Source: Bacteroidaceae bacterium
GTDB lineage: Bacteria > Bacteroidota > Bacteroidia > Bacteroidales > Bacteroidaceae
Direction: 5' to 3'
Assembly (NCBI GenBank): GCA_900769465.1
Contig: CAAGGT010000330.1
Coordinates: 1-22,074, forward strand
DNA: 22,074 nt
The notes beneath the pieces are model-generated. The model was not told the DNA's origin. It made no database searches and saw only the letters and a program-made list of their open reading frames with translations. Made by a program: the position numbers and the translations under genes. Numbering within the stretch: position 1 is the first letter of the stretch; every line of letters begins with the position of its first letter. Shown here one piece after another: positions 21,578 through 22,074 of the stretch.

Positions 21578-21607
21578 TTGTAAAGTCAAAAAAAAAAAGT
21601 ACCTTTG
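21578..21607 (+). promoter_or_regulatory. Promoter of the tRNA-Pro pair
   Basis: TTG at 21578-21580 (context ATTG) and TACCTTTG at 21600-21607 are 19 nt apart, a good match to the Bacteroidota promoter. Transcription would begin near 21614, about 45 nt before the first tRNA. Confidence 0.72.
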
Positions 21608-21658
21608 CACTCCGGTATCGGATACCATCTGTGGATGGTTGAGGATTGACACAAGTTT

Positions 21659-21731
21659 CGGGGTGTAGCGCAGTTGGTAGCGCATCTGGTTTGGGACCAG
21701 GGGGTCGCAGGTTCGAATCCTGTCACCCCGA
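21659..21731 (+). tRNA. tRNA-Pro (anticodon UGG), copy 1
   Basis: The 73-nt sequence folds as a complete cloverleaf: acceptor CGGGGTG with CACCCCG and discriminator A, D-arm AGCGCAGTTGGTAGCGC, anticodon stem TCTGG/CCAGG with loop TTTGGGA (anticodon TGG), and T-arm with GTTCGAATC. No CCA is encoded. Confidence 0.97.
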
Positions 21732-21807
21732 CAACTTGAAAAGGGTTTGCAAGCATGGTTTGACGGTGCAGTGCTTGGCCCTTCAACAAAAAAAAGAAAC
21801 CGTTATT

Positions 21808-21880
21808 CGGGGTGTAGCGCAGTTGGTAGCGCATCTGGTTTGGGACCAGGGGGTCGCAGGTTCGAATCCTGTCACCCCGA
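21808..21880 (+). tRNA. tRNA-Pro (anticodon UGG), copy 2, identical to copy 1
   Basis: This is base-for-base the same as the tRNA 149 nt upstream; identity extends about 3 nt before and 2 nt after the gene. The anticodon is TGG and no CCA is encoded. It is probably co-transcribed with copy 1 from the single promoter upstream and ended by the hairpin that follows. Confidence 0.97.
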
Positions 21881-21886
21881 CAAGAG

Positions 21887-21916
21887 CTCTCTCAAGGCAA
21901 TTGAGAGAGTTTTTTT
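21887..21916 (+). terminator. Intrinsic terminator after the tRNA-Pro pair
   Basis: CTCTCTCAA (21887-21895) pairs perfectly with TTGAGAGAG (21901-21909) around a five-base loop and runs into seven Ts. It begins 6 nt after the second tRNA. Confidence 0.92.
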
Positions 21917-21981
21917 GTGTCTCTGTGTGTTGTGGCTGCGCTTGCGGCTCCGTTGAGGGCTCACCTGCAAAGTCTGGGGGG

Positions 21982-22074
21982 CTATGCAAAAAGTTTAGTC
22001 AATCTATAAAAGAAGAACTTTAAGTCGGTAACACCTCTAAGCTGTGCTCTGAATGCTTTGATTTTAGCATTAAA
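21982..22074 (-). CDS. C-terminal 30 residues of an ISL3-type transposase (runs off the right edge)
   Basis: On the minus strand the last 93 nt read FNAKIKAFRAQLRGVTDLKF followed by FFYRLTKLFA and a TAG stop at 21982-21984. This is the characteristic C-terminus of IS204/IS1001/IS1096/IS1165 (ISL3-family) transposases: an F-N-A-K-I-K-x-F-R-x-Q-x-R-G-V motif, then an aromatic-rich F-F-x-Y-R-L tail. The rest of the element lies beyond the window. The insertion-sequence end should be within the roughly 65 nt between the stop and the tRNA terminator, but the inverted repeat cannot be fixed without its partner. Confidence 0.72.
   Translation of the reverse strand, partial: FNAKIKAFRAQLRGVTDLKFFFYRLTKLFA

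Noticed and set aside
21646..22023. Open frames across the tRNA pair on both strands, giving repeated peptides such as GVTGFEPATPWSQTRC
   Set aside because: These are translations of the tRNA sequences themselves, a well-known false call.

Overview
The window reads as chromosome of a member of the Bacteroidales (Bacteroides/Prevotella/Muribaculum-like; the genus cannot be fixed from sequence alone). Three things point there. Promoters fit the Bacteroidota pattern TTTG-N19-TAnnTTTG. Shine-Dalgarno sequences are few. The families are typical of the order: DUF4199, DUF6452 and DUF6048 proteins, a BlaI repressor paired with an M56/TonB membrane protein, and a Bacteroidota-style Wza/Wzc pair. No phage, plasmid or CRISPR locus is visible.

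Layout. Positions 1-745 hold the 5' part of rpsA (minus strand), divergent from a MarC-family membrane protein (966-1589). A bidirectional hairpin terminator (1604-1638) separates marC from a convergent five-gene minus-strand operon: DUF4199 membrane protein, GtrB-like glycosyltransferase, DUF6452 lipoprotein, DUF6048 protein and ApbE flavin transferase (5341 down to 1649). Next come maf (5631-6218) and a pyrG-like CTP synthase gene (6385-7989) with a textbook promoter. Between pyrG and its intrinsic terminator (8274-8304) lies a MITE-like, possibly nested inverted-repeat element (8005-8263). A blaI-M56 operon (8490-11515) follows, behind three tandem AACTA-N7-TAGTT dyads.

The minus strand from 15031 to 11773 encodes a surface-polysaccharide operon: a GT2 glycosyltransferase, an NTP_transf_5 nucleotidyltransferase-like protein, WecB and an unannotated 57-residue ORF coupled to wecB. 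Upstream of it, mltG and a GH20 hexosaminidase form a likely envelope-turnover pair (18024 down to 15306). On the plus strand a wza-like lipoprotein gene and a wzc-like tyrosine kinase gene (18287-21495) form a complete two-gene export operon with its own promoter and terminator. Two identical tRNA-Pro(UGG) genes follow. The right edge cuts into the 3' end of what looks like an ISL3-type transposase gene.

The most notable observation is the CTP synthase. Its synthetase half looks intact, but all three residues of the glutaminase catalytic triad are replaced (Cys to Gly382, His to Glu508, Glu to Gln510) and the oxyanion loop is shortened and altered. It should not be able to hydrolyse glutamine, and would have to use free ammonia, use an external ammonia donor, or do something else. 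Much of the rest concerns envelope and surface-glycan biology: export, glycan synthesis, peptidoglycan turnover and membrane-protease signalling.
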